From Ptychodera flava (lineage: Eukaryota; Hemichordata; Enteropneusta; Ptychoderidae), in assembly GCF_041260155.1 (NCBI RefSeq), contig NC_091931.1, forward strand, positions 34,113,541 through 34,177,540: a stretch of DNA of 64,000 nt, read 5' to 3'. The translations under genes were made by a program, and so were the position numbers. Below the pieces are notes generated by a model, which saw only the letters and a list, made by a program, of their open reading frames with translations, made no database searches and was not told where the DNA came from. This document shows, piece after piece, positions 14,701 to 27,700 of this stretch (position 1 is the first letter of the stretch; every line of letters begins with the position of its first letter).

Positions 14701-16307
14701 ACCTCAGTACACTCAATGTTTTCCTTCCCTTTTCTGACCCAAGAAATCATATTGCAGGATTTCTGTTGCAATATCTCAATGGCATAGGCACTATCTAAAG
14801 GGGACTATTTGACTTCTGTAAATTGTGAAAATTTAAAACACAAGACAGGAGTCAATAAACTAGTATTAAAACCAATATATTATTTTCTTGATATAAATTT
14901 GTTAGAAAGATGTACCTTGACAATGAAAAATTGAGGAACAACAAATATAATGAAATACAATGTGTGAGCCTTGTTTTTCTGACCACAAACACCGGATCGC
15001 AAACATACCATATTCAGGCTTTTCATTAGAAGCTGGCAGCTGGAGAAATGACACAGAAGGTCACAGATTTTACGTTCCTGTATATTCATTTGTCTTCAGT
15101 CTCTGGCAAACAGAACTGTTTTTCACAATTGTATTGTCATTGTTTGGTTGTTGAGTATTGTGACTCAAAAACTGATCATGCAAAAAATGTAAAAAATATC
15201 AGTGTTCAATGTCATTTTCAAACAGTTTTACCGAGTGCAAAATAAACTGAAACTCCTCTCAGATTGCACCATTAAACACATCATTTCTCAAAATTTCCAA
15301 TACGAGAGGGGGAACCCCCCTCTCGTGCTCTCCCCCTTAGGGTATTCTAACAGTTTCACTTAGTAAACAAATTAAAAAAACTCTCAGATTGCACCAGACT
15401 GCACCATTGCACACATCAATATCTTAAAAATTCCATGCAAGATAGGGGAAAGCCCCTGTGACACTTTCCCCCTAAGCCTCTCTCATGTTCTCCCCCTGTA
15501 CTTTCAAATTCTGCCCGGTCAGATATCCTAGTGAAAACCCTGTCATAATATCCATCCAAATTAAACAATATACTATATGATTAGATACTGCGTGATCTTT
15601 TATATCTTTATTTATTGTGACTTTGAATTTCATTTTGATGTGTTCACCTTTTTTGAACCATCATGAGATAACTGATGATAGTCTAGCAGGGTACATCAGG
15701 ATTTGATAGGTCTTTACTGTTGCTGTATTTTGTGAATTTTACAATTACATGTATTGGTATTTAACTTTTCTAAGTGGGGGATCGGTCAAAATTTCAGAGT
15801 TAGAGAGGGAGGTTACTCAAATTCATCATGGTTGGCGAAGGGCGGGGGGTCACTCGAAATTTCGGAGTTTCAGGCGGTAAATAATGACGGGTCCCTTATA
15901 TACAACGCATTACAAACTTGATGACCAATAAAAAAAAAAATTGCACTGCTACTCCATTTGGAAAAAAAGAATTGATGCAGGTATGGCAGTAGAAAAAAAA
16001 AATTGCTGTCACTCTGACAGGAAAAAAAAATTTGCTCCCATACCCTCTTCCTCCATACCCCCCCAGAAATCAAATGGTTCTCCCCTAAGGGTGGTTGTGA
16101 TGTCTTTACCAGGTGACAGATATATATTTTGTCGAATTATTTAGACACACTGGAGATAGCCTCTCTTATTAGCACGTCAATACCATGTTGTACATTCAGG
16201 ATGAAAGCAATAATATGATATAACATATGCAACAGCATCAGCACGCTTACCAAAAGTATCAGACCCGCCGTGACCAGGAGAGCGAGTATTTTGGCATAGG
16301 TCTTCAT
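11734..16307 (-). CDS. NXPE-C: neurexophilin and PC-esterase domain protein
   Basis: Four coding exons: 16307-16251, 14256-13475, 12917-12865 and 12527-11734, GT-AG, 1686 nt, 561 residues. An in-frame ATG at 16346 would add 13 residues. Exon 1: MKTYAKILALLVTAGLILL, a short signal anchor or signal peptide. Exon 2 begins LREIGL and holds the neurexophilin domain (GGDFWYAVMRSS, DHRNGTYTVYFYAAW, four late cysteines). Exon 3, 53 nt: EYLMQKLENGPNSIRIK. The exon 4 acceptor has an alternative seven codons... nearer the GTG at 12519 region; both candidates keep the frame. Exon 4: LPSC, GYWTGDTWHSLIC, FLGDSTTRQF, HSNDFFLYEMNK, LDVWDMNLSYLAPNNIHMP, IRQEVNLFLSYLC. GDS, the C-terminal Asp and the His are all present, making this the copy most likely to be active as an acyltransferase or esterase. 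Intron 1 (about 2 kb) is nearly filled by a transposable element. Confidence 0.9.
13092..13449. mobile_element. TTAA-flanked MITE, family 1, full copy
   Basis: About 356 bp with terminal inverted repeats: TTAAGGTAGATCGCGCC at the left against TTAAGGTAGTATGCACC read inward from the right. It contains the internal phrase of this family (GGCGGCCATTTTGAA, and AAGTCTTTCACTTTTGAGG at the right end). Related copies lie at about 17999, 41690, 48318 and 60850. It sits in intron 2 of NXPE-C. No coding capacity. Confidence 0.75.
14383..16086. mobile_element. Non-autonomous TIR element, 1.7 kb, in NXPE-C intron 1
   Basis: The left end reads aggggagaaccatttgattt then a G-run and tatggagg; the right end has the same sequence inverted (to 16086), about 45 bp of terminal inverted repeat. 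Inside are short lines of poly(A)-rich motifs (gaaaaaaaaaattgtc) repeated near both ends, and two diverged direct repeats of about 120 bp near 15250 and 15380, each with cagattgcacca and a purine/pyrimidine hairpin. I see no transposase frame and no certain target duplication, so the superfamily is open. Confidence 0.7.
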
Positions 16308-16346
16308 CGTTGACGAATCAAACACAAGAACTCCCTCTGAATACAA

Positions 16347-18524
16347 TCAGAAACGCACACTGCAAAATCATCGGTGTGGCTTCGTCTTTTACGTCAAATT
16401 GGCTGTATCGGAGAGTCGTTTACAGGAGAGCCGACAAATCTAAGGTCCACAGGTCATTCTTTGTTGTCCTTCCAGGTCACCGGCTTAATTATTAACTGGT
16501 CTGATATCGAAGGCGCTACAATGAGACTAGGCTACATTTGATTTCTGCTGTCGTCGACGTCATTGTACATATTCACAGAAGAAAAAAAAACAAATGATGA
16601 GAAATGAGTCATTCGATCGAATGCCAACAAAGTCGGCAATATTCTCACCTTTGAACAATTCTTGATACATTTGGGGCTGGACCAATCGAAGATACGCTTA
16701 AATTCCAGTTTTCTGAGCCATGCGGCTGTTTGCGAAATGTGTTGAAAAAAGCCTTTTATAAACGGAGAGATATTTTGTACTTGCTTCTTTCACACCTCCA
16801 ACTATCCGTACTGTTTATGTTATTAGAAGGGAAATATTCACTCTTTTGGAGCTTTTGAGTGTTTTTTTTAAATATACCTACGAGATGCTGTTGAAAATAT
16901 GTACATTGTTGAAGTCATACTAGTTGCCGCAATTTAATTCTTCATTCTCGAAAAAATAGAATATCATGGTTTTGATAATAATTAAGACTAATTTACAAAA
17001 AATTACCTACAAAAAAAAAAGAAATGCTGGTGCAGACATACACATTTTCAAGTCATAGTACTTTCTGCTGTTCATTCTTCAAGTTTGATTTACTAGTAAC
17101 AATACAAGATTTGGCTAATGTTCTTCAAAAATATACCTAAGCAATAGAGATATGTTGTTGAAGACATGCACATTTTTTAAGTCATTCTAGTTGCTAGATA
17201 TAAAGATTTATACCAATCCTTACATTAAGGAAATTATTTGAAGTTGTGCCTGGTTTCGCAAGATAAAATGCATCGGGAATTTAAAAACATGGTAAAAGTG
17301 AAGGTATTTGTCAAAAACGACTCGAACAATAGATCGGTAATGGGGACATTACAAAGTTCTACAACTTCATACCAAGATGAGAATAAAGATTTAATAAGAC
17401 TGCAAGGAAATCAAGTTCAACTGAAAACATGAGGACATCTTTGAGGTCAGAGACACCTTTGAGGTCTCTGCCGACGCGCCTGTGTCTTGTTCCAATCGAC
17501 CGTCTGTCATAATATTTCGAAAGGAACGGGCACATCTATAGTGAATTCTCATTTTTTGAATGTGACCTAATGATACGTCCCAATTGCTCCTTAAGACGAT
17601 TTTTTCATGTCTTCGAAATGTACATGATAAGAACTAACGTTTTGTATTAGTAACGTTTTCTCCAACACCATATTCCAGTCAAAGTTTGTGTTGGCCGAAA
17701 AAAAGTTTTGGTCGAGGTGAAATAAATGATTTGTTCCTCTGAATCGCCGCTTCTACTTTGGCCGAAATTGTGGTCGACACCGTGAGCCTGTATGAAAAGC
17801 TCGTTTGGAAGTGTTTGTCGGCCGCAGCGACATCCACATGAAGTTTGTTCACTTTTGAAACATCGGAGTCGGCAGTTAATAAAGAAAACGGCAACTTCTG
17901 TTTACTGTAAAAATCTGGGCAGTTCTCATTTGTAGTGAGTGTCTCCGAAGTAGATGATTGAGACCAACAACAAAGTTGACCCTAAACACGTTTTGTTATT
18001 AAAGGCACAGTAGCTGTTTCTCGTTCTATTCCCCTAAGCCTGCTGAGATACAAGATATTCAGCTTGTCAACTCGGCCTGACATTTTCGAATTTTAAAAAA
18101 AATCCAGTGAAACTTAGGTTACTCCATAACCTTTAAAATAAGCCCCTTACAAGTACTTGTGGTAGACCAAAAAGAAATTGCAAAAGTTTGAGAGTTCGAA
18201 TGTATGTCCCAAGTCGCTTCATACCTTAACCATGCCTTTTTTGAACTTCGTGTGCTTAGGGTATACAAAAATTATTTATTCAAGGGTAATATTTTATTTC
18301 GGATGAATTTTATTTAGGTTGTTATTAGGTGAATTAACCTTCATGTATTTGTCTCGTTTCCGTGTTTCCAGGGAAGTATTATGTCAATTGGACTATACAA
18401 GATTAGATCTGAAACTTGAGACAAAAAACGTACGCAGAAACTTTAGCACTGGAAATTTACAGTTAGGAGTACACTAATATATCTATATTGACAGTATGCA
18501 TGCATTTGTTTTTATTAGAAGATA
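16347..18524. other. Upstream flank of NXPE-C, mostly unassigned
   Basis: The presumed NXPE-C promoter lies at the left. The segment 17999-18231 looks like one half of a family 1 MITE, ending cataccttaa. Nothing else in this stretch could be assigned. Confidence 0.4.
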
Positions 18525-19262
18525 ATAATAATTTAATAATTTATTGTTTAAAGACCACTACACACCTTGTCTCAGTAGTCTGTACATTACAGAAAATTAC
18601 TGGAAGAACTAAAAAATACGAAGAAAATACAAAATAACTCAGAGGAAAGAGTGTAATTAAAAACAATCGATAAAAACAAGCAAGGTAAAATCTAGACTAA
18701 AGGATCCTACCTTAAAACAGCAAAGAGAGTATTTGAAAAAATTTCACTAAAAATGATAAAAAATAAATAAACTATAAAAACTATAAAAAATGCAGGTAAA
18801 AATTATATTCGAGTCAACAGTAGCATTGACAAAAAATAATGGTTTTAAGAGACTTCTTAAAAAGAGCGAATTTCTTTATCATCCGAAGTTCGGGCGGCAA
18901 ACTATTCCACAGTTTAGGGGCATACACGCTAAAAGCTCTGTCACCATATGTTCTAGAAAGTTGTTTCCCGTGATCTTTGACAGAAAAGGGATTCAATCTT
19001 ACACCGACACTCCTTCTCGTATTATGTACTGGGCTATCAATTGTTATTTGTTCTGATAAGTAATTTGGAACCAATTCACCTCGATGGACAATTTTAAAAA
19101 CCAAACAAAGAATTTTAAAACGGATTCGTTCTTCTACTGGAAGCCAATGTAACTATGTAACTCCTTGAGTATAGATGTCATATCAATGTGACGGCCCATC
19201 TTCTGTCCAGTTACCAAACGAGCAGCAGAGTTCTGAATGTGTTGAATATACAAGATACAAGT
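18525..19262 (-). mobile_element. Second truncated CR1/L2-like LINE fragment
   Basis: The minus strand encodes [60 protein letters not shown] and FKKSLKT, the same C-terminal ORF2 region as the LINE at 10.4-11.1 kb but from a different family. The frame is interrupted after LKELH by a small insertion or deletion, so it is dead. The 3' end, with an AT-rich taaacaataaattatt tail, is near 18525; the 5' end is truncated near a (TA)n tract at about 19262-19304. Confidence 0.8.
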
Positions 19263-19302
19263 ATTAAAGCTACATATCACCATCATTTATTATATATGTA
19301 CC

Positions 19303-19303
<1 letters not shown>

Positions 19304-19369
<66 letters not shown>

Positions 19370-19401
19370 CATACAGGATATATATAAGTATACAGGATAT
19401 T

Positions 19402-19447
<46 letters not shown>

Positions 19448-19530
19448 TGAAGTATACTTCTATCTGAGGATTGCAGGATGCATGAAACTTAAGTAATAGA
19501 TTTCATTACTTTGTACTTGAAGTAATTTGT

Positions 19531-19584
<54 letters not shown>

Positions 19585-19597
19585 CTCTATCTATCTA

Positions 19598-19628
<31 letters not shown>

Positions 19629-19724
19629 ATATATGCTAATTTTACATGTACGTGTGCTTTATAAGTTCGTTTTGTCTGTGTAGTACATACATCCATAAAT
19701 ACATACATACAAACATAAATATCT

Positions 19725-19772
<48 letters not shown>
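19304..19772. repeat. Microsatellite cluster: (TA)n, (ATCT)n, (CT)n
   Basis: (TA)n at about 19304-19362 and 19401-19446, (ATCT)n at about 19532-19582 and 19724-19772, with a (CT)n run between. Short frames here are artefacts. Confidence 0.9.
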
Positions 19773-19774
<2 letters not shown>

Positions 19775-20732
19775 GTGTGTGTGTGTTGGCTGGGATATAA
19801 AACATTTTGTTGCCAACGGAGGGGACTCTAAAAATTTTGGCTAACGTGATGGGGGGGGGGGAACAAAGGCCGATGAAATATTTTCTCTTCAGCCCCCTGC
19901 CTTTACAAGTAACAATGCTCGTTCCCTTAGGATTTTAGCAATTGTGCAAGCGTAGGTACATCTACGCAATGAAAGAAAAACGAACTATGCATAGGCCTCA
20001 TTGTGGCTAGTGAGTTACAACAATGCTCTTGCAGTTTCGATGGATTCCTTCATGCAAAAAGACGGGCTGAATCACAGAATGGGGACGAGATTTCAGCAAA
20101 ACTCTGTCAAGCCTTTGTAGTGAAAGCAGAGGCTCGGAAAGTCACTATTTCCGGGTGTAGGCCAATACCTACCCACAAATGAGAGGTCAGGCCCACATAG
20201 CGAAAGAAAGAAAATACGCCATATCATAGTGAGATATTCAAAAAGGATTCAGTGAAAACAAACGCAAGCTTCTTGTAGACTAGTCATGATAACATCCCCA
20301 CGAAAGAGATATCCTAAGCATACAACTTATCTACGTTCGGCACATCATGTGCTCATGACTGCTACACTACCGATGAATAGGGAAATGCTATGTTTTCCAG
20401 TTTCGATATAAACAGTCACACGTGTTGATGCAAGGAAAAACCCCGCACTCGAGAGGTTGGCAGGTGACGTTATCCATGGCACTCACTATTTTGATGTGGG
20501 TGGGCAAGGTGAATGTTGATAGTGTCATACAACGTCACTCAGATTGCGGTTAGGTGTGCATTGCAGTCGGTTCGGATGGTCGTGGTAGCTAGCGCTTGAT
20601 AGCCAATACGTACGTGGAACTGGTCATCGCCACACGTGGACGATTAAGTGCCCTTCGTCGTTTGTCAGCCGCTTTCTCCTGATCTGTTCGCTGTCAAGCG
20701 ATTTCTTATTATAACAACGGTATACAATTAGC
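19773..20732. other. Intergenic, no gene seen
   Basis: Mixed-composition DNA between microsatellites and the palindromic element. A G-run of ten at about 19851. No recognisable frame. Confidence 0.4.
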
Positions 20733-21685
20733 ATGTTGTGATTTTTCTATTGTGATCACAGTCGTTTGGAGAGCTATTCAGCGCTGGGACAGTAATATTC
20801 GCCCCATAGACGAGAGTACAGAAGCGAGAAATACCCCAAGTCTGGAAACAGAATGGCTATAAAAACCACGCCATGTCACATTCCGTGTCCGATTTCACTG
20901 TGAAATTAACAAGTTCATCTATCATGCAACCGTCGATCGTTCCCTATCATTCTAAAAGTTCATACCTGATACTTTATCTGATTCAAAAACGCTCGTTTCG
21001 TGTGATTTTCGGCCGAATTCGACGGACACCTCGCCAGAACCTGGGGTGAGCAACATTCCGGTCACCTCTTGGGTACCTCCACTTTACTGACGTTGGCGCC
21101 GCCTACCCATGAGGGATGACTGGAATGTTGCTCACGCTTATGTTTTGGCCAGGTGTCTCTCGAACTCGGCCGAAAATCACAGGAAATTAGCATTTTGTAA
21201 GCAGATGAAGTATCAGGTATGAATTTTCGTGTGATTTTCGGCCGAATTCAGAAGACACGTCGCCAAAACATAATGACTGAACAACCTTCAAGTCACCCCT
21301 CATAGGTACGCGGCGCTAACGTCAGTAAAGTGGAGGTGCCCAACATCCACTGTGAGGTGACCGGAATGTTGCTCACCCCCAGTTTTGGCGAGAGGTCCGT
21401 CGAATTCGGCCGAAAATCACACGAAACGAGCGTTTTTGAATCAGATAAAGTATCAGGTATGAATTTTTAGAATGTAGGGAACGATCGACGGTTGCATGAT
21501 AGATGAACTTGCTAATTTTCACAGTGAAATCGGACACGGAATGTGACATGGCGTGGTTTTTATAGCCATTCTGTTTCCAGACTTGGGTATTTCTCGCTTC
21601 TGTACTCTCGTCTATGGGGCGAATATTACTGTCCCAGCGCTGAATAGCTCTCCAAACGACTGTGTTGTGATGTTGTGATTTTTCT
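20733..21685. mobile_element. Nested 908-bp palindrome (foldback element) with direct repeats
   Basis: The direct repeat atgttgtgatttttct flanks the element at 20733-20748 and 21670-21685. Between them, 20757-21664 is one inverted repeat centred near 21210. The outer 265 bp of each arm are almost identical; the inner parts are more diverged. Within it a module of about 80 bp (GTGTGATTTTCGGCCGAATT ... GTGAGCAACATTCC) occurs four times in orientation +, -, +, -, near 21000, 21101, 21229 and 21347, so each half is itself a palindrome. No protein is encoded. Foldback-type non-autonomous DNA element is the best description; a 16-bp target duplication is unusual for known cut-and-paste families. 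Confidence 0.85.
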
Positions 21686-21897
21686 GAGTGCTTTTCGTCT
21701 TTTTTCTGATTGTTTCGAGGTGTTATTTTATTTTTTCACCGGTTGTTGTTCCATTATCTGTATTGTCATTGTTTTTGTTGTTTTGTCTGTCGGCCATTTG
21801 TACATTTGACCCACAGTGGAAATAAGTCTTTGGACTTTTCTGTGTGATCCATGCATGATATTGTTTTTTGTCGGTTATTTTGTGTGATATGTTGTGC

Positions 21898-21902
21898 AAA
21901 AA

Positions 21903-21947
<45 letters not shown>
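21898..21947. repeat. (AAAT)n microsatellite
   Basis: About 50 bp of AAAT units following a T-rich stretch. Confidence 0.9.
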
Positions 21948-21951
<4 letters not shown>

Positions 21952-24175
21952 CACTTTGTCATTATTTGAAAAAGAGTCCCGCTAGTTTGTTTGTTTTTTT
22001 TCACTTTTAGGAAACCCCATCTTGAGGCACATTCTGTGCTTTGGCCACACAGTAAGCTTAGTGCACATACACATACAGGAACATGTGCGATTGGACACTT
22101 TCCCTTTATCATCGTAAGTAGTCTGAATTACATGTAGACTTAGCTTACTTTTGATTTCTCCACAGTTTGGTTCGGCTGTCGTTATCGGCACTATACATTG
22201 TATCAGGCCTGTAGTACATGTATTTTCCTTTTCCCTTTGATTCCCCCACAGATAAATGGTTTACTCTGTGACCCGCAAACCAAGGTCAGGCGCGTGATGG
22301 CGTTTTCGCATACGAAACTGAATCGGCAATCTTCCGGTGTGCCAGACATGACCTGAGCGGACCATCTTACTGATCATCTTTCACGGACCCCCGGTCTTGT
22401 AAGTATGGCCACGTTTACATGACTTTGATAATTTGACTCAGATGCTAGATAGAATATTGACCTGGCTCTACATTGTGCATTTGTTGCAATGCAGCAGTCG
22501 CCATATCTTCGAACAAGTACGTGCAGAGTCCGATAACAATAAGCTTAGCTTGGGTGAAATCCCGTCAGCTATCGATACATATGATATACATCTCAAGTGG
22601 TTTGACGGGGGGACGTACACAAACTCGTGACAGTTTCCACGGTTAATCATTCACTCGTGGCGGTCCAAAAGAACAATCACAACCGTATGTCGTTCGGAGG
22701 CAGGGCTTAGAAAGAAAGAAACAAAGCAGACGAAAACCAACGCATGTGCTGTACAGCGGCATGTTGCAGCTGATGATACGTGACAGACATCGTAAACGTG
22801 AAAGTATGTCTTTCAATGTGACTTTAAGGTGAATGAAAGGTCAGTGGTACAACTTCATGCAGATTTATACGTGCAATATTAGTTCTAGGTTTTATCGCAG
22901 AAGGGTTGTTGAAGTGAGGTGATCCAATCTCCCTGCAAAACAGACGCTAGACCAGTTTACTTGAATCTGTTCCCCCTTTCTGCGTAATAAACGTACCACG
23001 GGTAACACAGTCTCAGTCTAAACCGCTAATCATGCAATTGGCTGCGATCTGTCCCGGCTGCAGCGTCAGCTTTCAACACAGCTGTAAAAAGTTTACAATA
23101 CTGCACCTCGACCGCGTGTGAAATTCACGTAAATACGACTTTGTGGTGTTACAAAGGTTGAAAAGTGTATCTGATACTTCGGTCTGCATATGACGCGAAG
23201 TCGTCTGTAAATAATTCAGCTTCCATTACTATACGGTACTACCTACCAGTGGTTCTCGCATTCCTGCTTGTTGACATTGACTGTTCGTGTGATTTGCGTT
23301 CAATTATTCAATTTGTTCAGAGATAATAAGCTGATGTTGAAAGCCCTTCCCCTTTATTGGTGGTGACGAAGTTCCGATTACATTTACAGATGTGTTCCTG
23401 AATATTTTCATAGGGTTCGATTTAATTTTGGTAATTGGTTTACTGCTTCTATCAAAAGTTTTGGAGTAATTATTAGATTCGTTTTAGTTTTGTTGCCAGC
23501 ACTGATAAATTTGTGCTAGTGCCATAATGACTGAGAAAGGTCACTCTCCAGCAATTATACGATACAGTTTGTTTTTTATATTCCACAAAGATAATTTTAT
23601 ATTTTAACAGGAAAGGAATAGAAATCTTCATAAGAGATTTTGCAGATTCTGGTTCAAAGAAGTGCCTCACTAGGTCATCCAGTCACTCAATTGTAACATT
23701 TCATTGAGTATCAAAAATCACCCTTTCTTCATTGGAGACAAGATTTCAGAAAAAAAAAGTATGGAAGAAATTGGTTTGTGTGTACAGTTTTAAAGTGAAC
23801 TTGTTCAGCAGAAAAGTGATTATTGTAATGGTTGAGTTTTGCTCATGGAAACATCTGATTTTCACTTTCATAAGCCATTGTACTAGCATAAAGTCTGCCA
23901 CAAGTGACATGTGGTCATCAATTAACAAAAAATAACCGGGGGAATTTTCTGTCATGTACTTCTGATGAAAAGCAAACAGACATTTATAAGATCACAGTTA
24001 CAATCTCAACGATTAAAACCTGGTTATCTTGTATACTTCACAACAGTTTCATCACATCTATGTGCGTACCGTGTATAATCATCTTTTGAGAAGGGTCTGA
24101 TGTATTTTTACCTTCTGTCTTTTTATGATTGGTCATCAGTTGCAAGGACATCACATGAAGACTGGCTGAGTGCAG
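21948..24175. other. Intergenic, no gene established
   Basis: A plus-strand frame at 22433-22627 begins with a hydrophobic leader-like segment (WLYIVHLLQCSS) but has no recognisable domain or splice support. Otherwise nothing stands out. Confidence 0.35.
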
Positions 24176-24333
24176 TCACGGTACCAGACAAGGAAACGTT
24201 TATGCAATCACAACTATTTCACATCCCAGAGTGTTCGTCTTCCAGCCATTGGAAGTTACCAAGTTCAAAGCTGTGACGATTATTGATGAAGCTCAGATCC
24301 AACCGTGTTCCTTGGAAGCTGGATTGTGTCTAG
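24176..24333 (+). other. Unassigned exon-like open stretch
   Basis: Between an AG at 24174-24175 and a GT at 24334 the plus strand is open for 158 nt and reads like protein: GNVYAITTISHPRVF, then FQPLEVTKFKAVTIIDEAQI and SLEAGLCL. A pyrimidine-rich tract lies about 45 nt upstream. The frame is not closed by stops inside these limits but is closed just before. I do not recognise the family and found no partner exon, so it may be an internal exon of an unseen gene, a decayed repeat, or chance. Confidence 0.25.
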
Positions 24334-24512
24334 GTTAGTGTCCTCATTTGTAGATATCCATTTATTCAGTCGACAACCTTTTCACCTCTGTTTTTCAAAT
24401 GTGAAAGTCCAGCTCTATTGATAACAGTAAGGGGGAGGGGGTGGTCTGACCTCAATCTGGCATTGAAAGGGTAAAGCTGATATAGTGTCTTTTGATGTTT
24501 TTAAGATGAGGG

Positions 24513-24775
24513 ATTCACAAAGGACCCTCCCAAGTCTGAGTATCACCTTTGGAGTAAATAAATTCTGATGTTTTTCTCATCAGAAAAATGCATTTCCACA
24601 TTTAAATTCCCCTTTTCTAAACCAAAGAACCTGCCATACCAATTCACAAAGGATCATCCCTAGTCTGAGTATACTATCTCTGAGTAAATAAATTCTGCTG
24701 GATATTTTTCTTATCAGAAAAATGCATTTCCACGTTTAAATTCCGCTTTTCCAAAGCAAAAATCCTGCCATGCCG
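24513..24775. repeat. Tandem repeat, two units of about 130 bp
   Basis: The block attcacaaaggaNC ... agtctgagta ... cagaaaaatgcatttccac ... cctgccat occurs at 24513 and again at 24642, diverged by substitutions and small indels. Confidence 0.85.
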
Positions 24776-27700
24776 CATACCTATGATTGTAACTCCAGGT
24801 CATGTTGAATGACCTTGCATGAATGGATCTTTGAGCGTAAATAACAAGGAATTGATTACAGAAATGAATGACTCTGATACATAGCTTTATCAGGTCAGCA
24901 TGTTTCATTTGATCTGCCGCTGAAATCAGTGGAGTAATGTAGCAGTTATGCAGAGATTTCAAGGTAGTATAAAGAAAGTACTTCAACTGAATTCTTAGTT
25001 GTCTGACTCTGTGACATTGAACTCTCAGTCACACCATTGGGGCAGCAATTCTCAATATCAGAGTCCCTTCATGATTATGCAAAAGTAAATGTTGTCACGA
25101 GACTGTATGAAATATATATTTTTTGTGGGAATGGTGAAAGTCCTACTTTGTTACCAGTCATAATCCGATAGAAGTACAAAAGTGATATAATAGAGGATCT
25201 AACTTAAAGTCGCAAGAATAAAGACATTTATTGTGTACAAAGACATTGGTCAGAATATCTTTCAGCAACTGCAAATGGGTGCTTCCATATTTTAATAGTT
25301 AGCAATCAGCACCATTTGTTAGAGCAGACTTATGATATCGCTATGAAATAATACTCATAATAATTCTGTTTTCATTCTTGACATAGTCCAGTCCTATTTA
25401 TTAATTTCAGTGAAATATGATGCCATCTTTCAGTTTTTGTCTGATCAGATTTATACAGCGATGCAATTTCATTTGTTTTATATTGTAATTTCTACGGCAT
25501 AAAATTCGCACCTATTGGATCTTTAAACCCTTTCACCACCATGGTTTGTCCCAAATCCATTGTTTTTTATGGTAAAGTTGGACCTGTATACAGGGAACTG
25601 GGGTGAAGGGTTAAGCCATCCAGATCACTGTAAGGTAGTGGACAGTATTGAGGTATTTCTCACCATAGTTACTCTGACTCCTGTCTACATCGTAGTGTCA
25701 TTTTGTCATGTGCCACTGCCGGTCAGGTGACTGCTATAAATAAACCCAGCCTCAATAATCAGAGTCATATGAACTAACTCTCTCAGTACTATTGCCCCAG
25801 GGATGCTATTGACATATACTCTATTGAATAGGCCATTTCATTCAATCTTATCCAATTTACCCAAAAGATGAGAAGAAAAAGTCTTTAGGTGAGAGAGAGT
25901 TGGATATGTAAATATTAAGATAATAAAGACAAGTCGAGTCAAAAGTGCATTTTACGTTTTTATTGAGCTGTAAGATCATATTTGGATTAATTATTGAAGT
26001 TTCATCAATTATAATTGTATATAAGGTACAAGAATGGATTTGCCATTTTTGGATGGATATTTGCTCACAAATACTGAAAAATGCATTTGATATTCATTCA
26101 TTATGTACGGCTGTCTGCTCAGCTGTGATTAATAAAAGTGAATGCTCTAATTTTGAGCTGGTCTCAGGTGACCTATGTCAAGTGTGTCATTGCCTGGAGT
26201 CCATTGAATGGGAAAAACTGTCAGAGTCACTTGATATCAATGGTAATGGTACTGCCATACCCAAAGATTATTAACATGGAAAAGCCATGATTGTTGAGTA
26301 AAGCTCCATTAACTGTAACTGTTGATGTGTTTTCCACTGTGGGCAAAATGGCCTCTAAATTGTTCACTCAAAGTGTGACAATTTTTTGCCGCACATACGC
26401 TGAATGAGCGTAAAGAGAGCCAATCAAGCTTCCGCGTAATGTTGAAAACTTCGCCGAATTTCCTAGCCGCACAGCTAAATATTCAGGAAAGAGATGCAGA
26501 TTCCATTTCCTCATATGTTCCTCTGTCCATTATGATATTTCGGCAATAATTTCATGAAGGAATTCTTAAAATACCGAAGCGAAAATACCCTATGTAAAAA
26601 TAGGCGAAAACACGGCCAACAGCACAAACGATCGTAAACTCGTCATTTCAGAAAAATAAGAGGGAAATTCAAAATCTAAAACCATAGAGTTTTAGTGAAC
26701 CTTCATGAGATGCTTAATCTCAAATATTGTAAGAAATAACAGCGAAATGAAAAAGTTGGTCCGGCGGGTTTTTTTAGATGTATTTTTCATTTTACGATGT
26801 GCCGAATAATCTCGATTCCCATAGAAAACATGGCGTTTATGTGCGTCCGATCGACCGAACACATTGCAAACTTCTCGCCGGTTCAAATTTTTCAATTCTG
26901 AACCAATGATAATGAAATTGGTACAATAATCCTCTGACTAATAAGCAAAAATTGTATCGTTTTAGTTTTTGAATTTCTTCGTTAAATTTTTTTTATTGCC
27001 ATTCTATTTATTCTGATCACTGAAATATACTGTTGCCGTCAACAATATGGCGATCTGACGGCGTTTACATGTGCAGAACAAGGGTCTGAAATTGACGCAA
27101 AATAATCAGCAAGTGTCTCCTAAATTGTACAGATCAAATACCTGTCAGGTTGTTGTCTTTTATACAAAATTTGGGTGAATATGAACCATGAATATCGCAG
27201 TAAATTGGTAAAAATAACACGAAACGAAAGCGAACTGGTGTAGAGTCTCCACTGTGAACGTGTAGTGAACGTTATCGATCGATATTCTTTTGTTGCGAAT
27301 TGTTACAATGTCGTGTTGCATACCCGCGGATCGCATGGCGCCAAACTTATCCAAAGAGCGCCAAAATATGCTGAGACATAAAAGTATCACCAAAACTAAA
27401 CAAATTGTCTTCGATTCAATTTGAGTGGAAGAAACAACCGATACGTTGATTTTATGGTACATTAGTCAATATATACGGGCTGTCATGGAAAAATTCATGG
27501 CGTAACCTGAAATACGAGTGACAGGCGAGCAAATTTCGATCGATATTTTATTGAAATGAAATTGATACAATGTTCGCTGTCGTCACTAGCAACCAGCCCA
27601 AAGCGTTGTCCGGCGGGGGCGCTGTACCCCGCTGTACTGAACAATTTAGGGCTCTTTTTGCCCATAGTGTTCCTTTTTTTATGCCTGTTTATTTCTTTGT

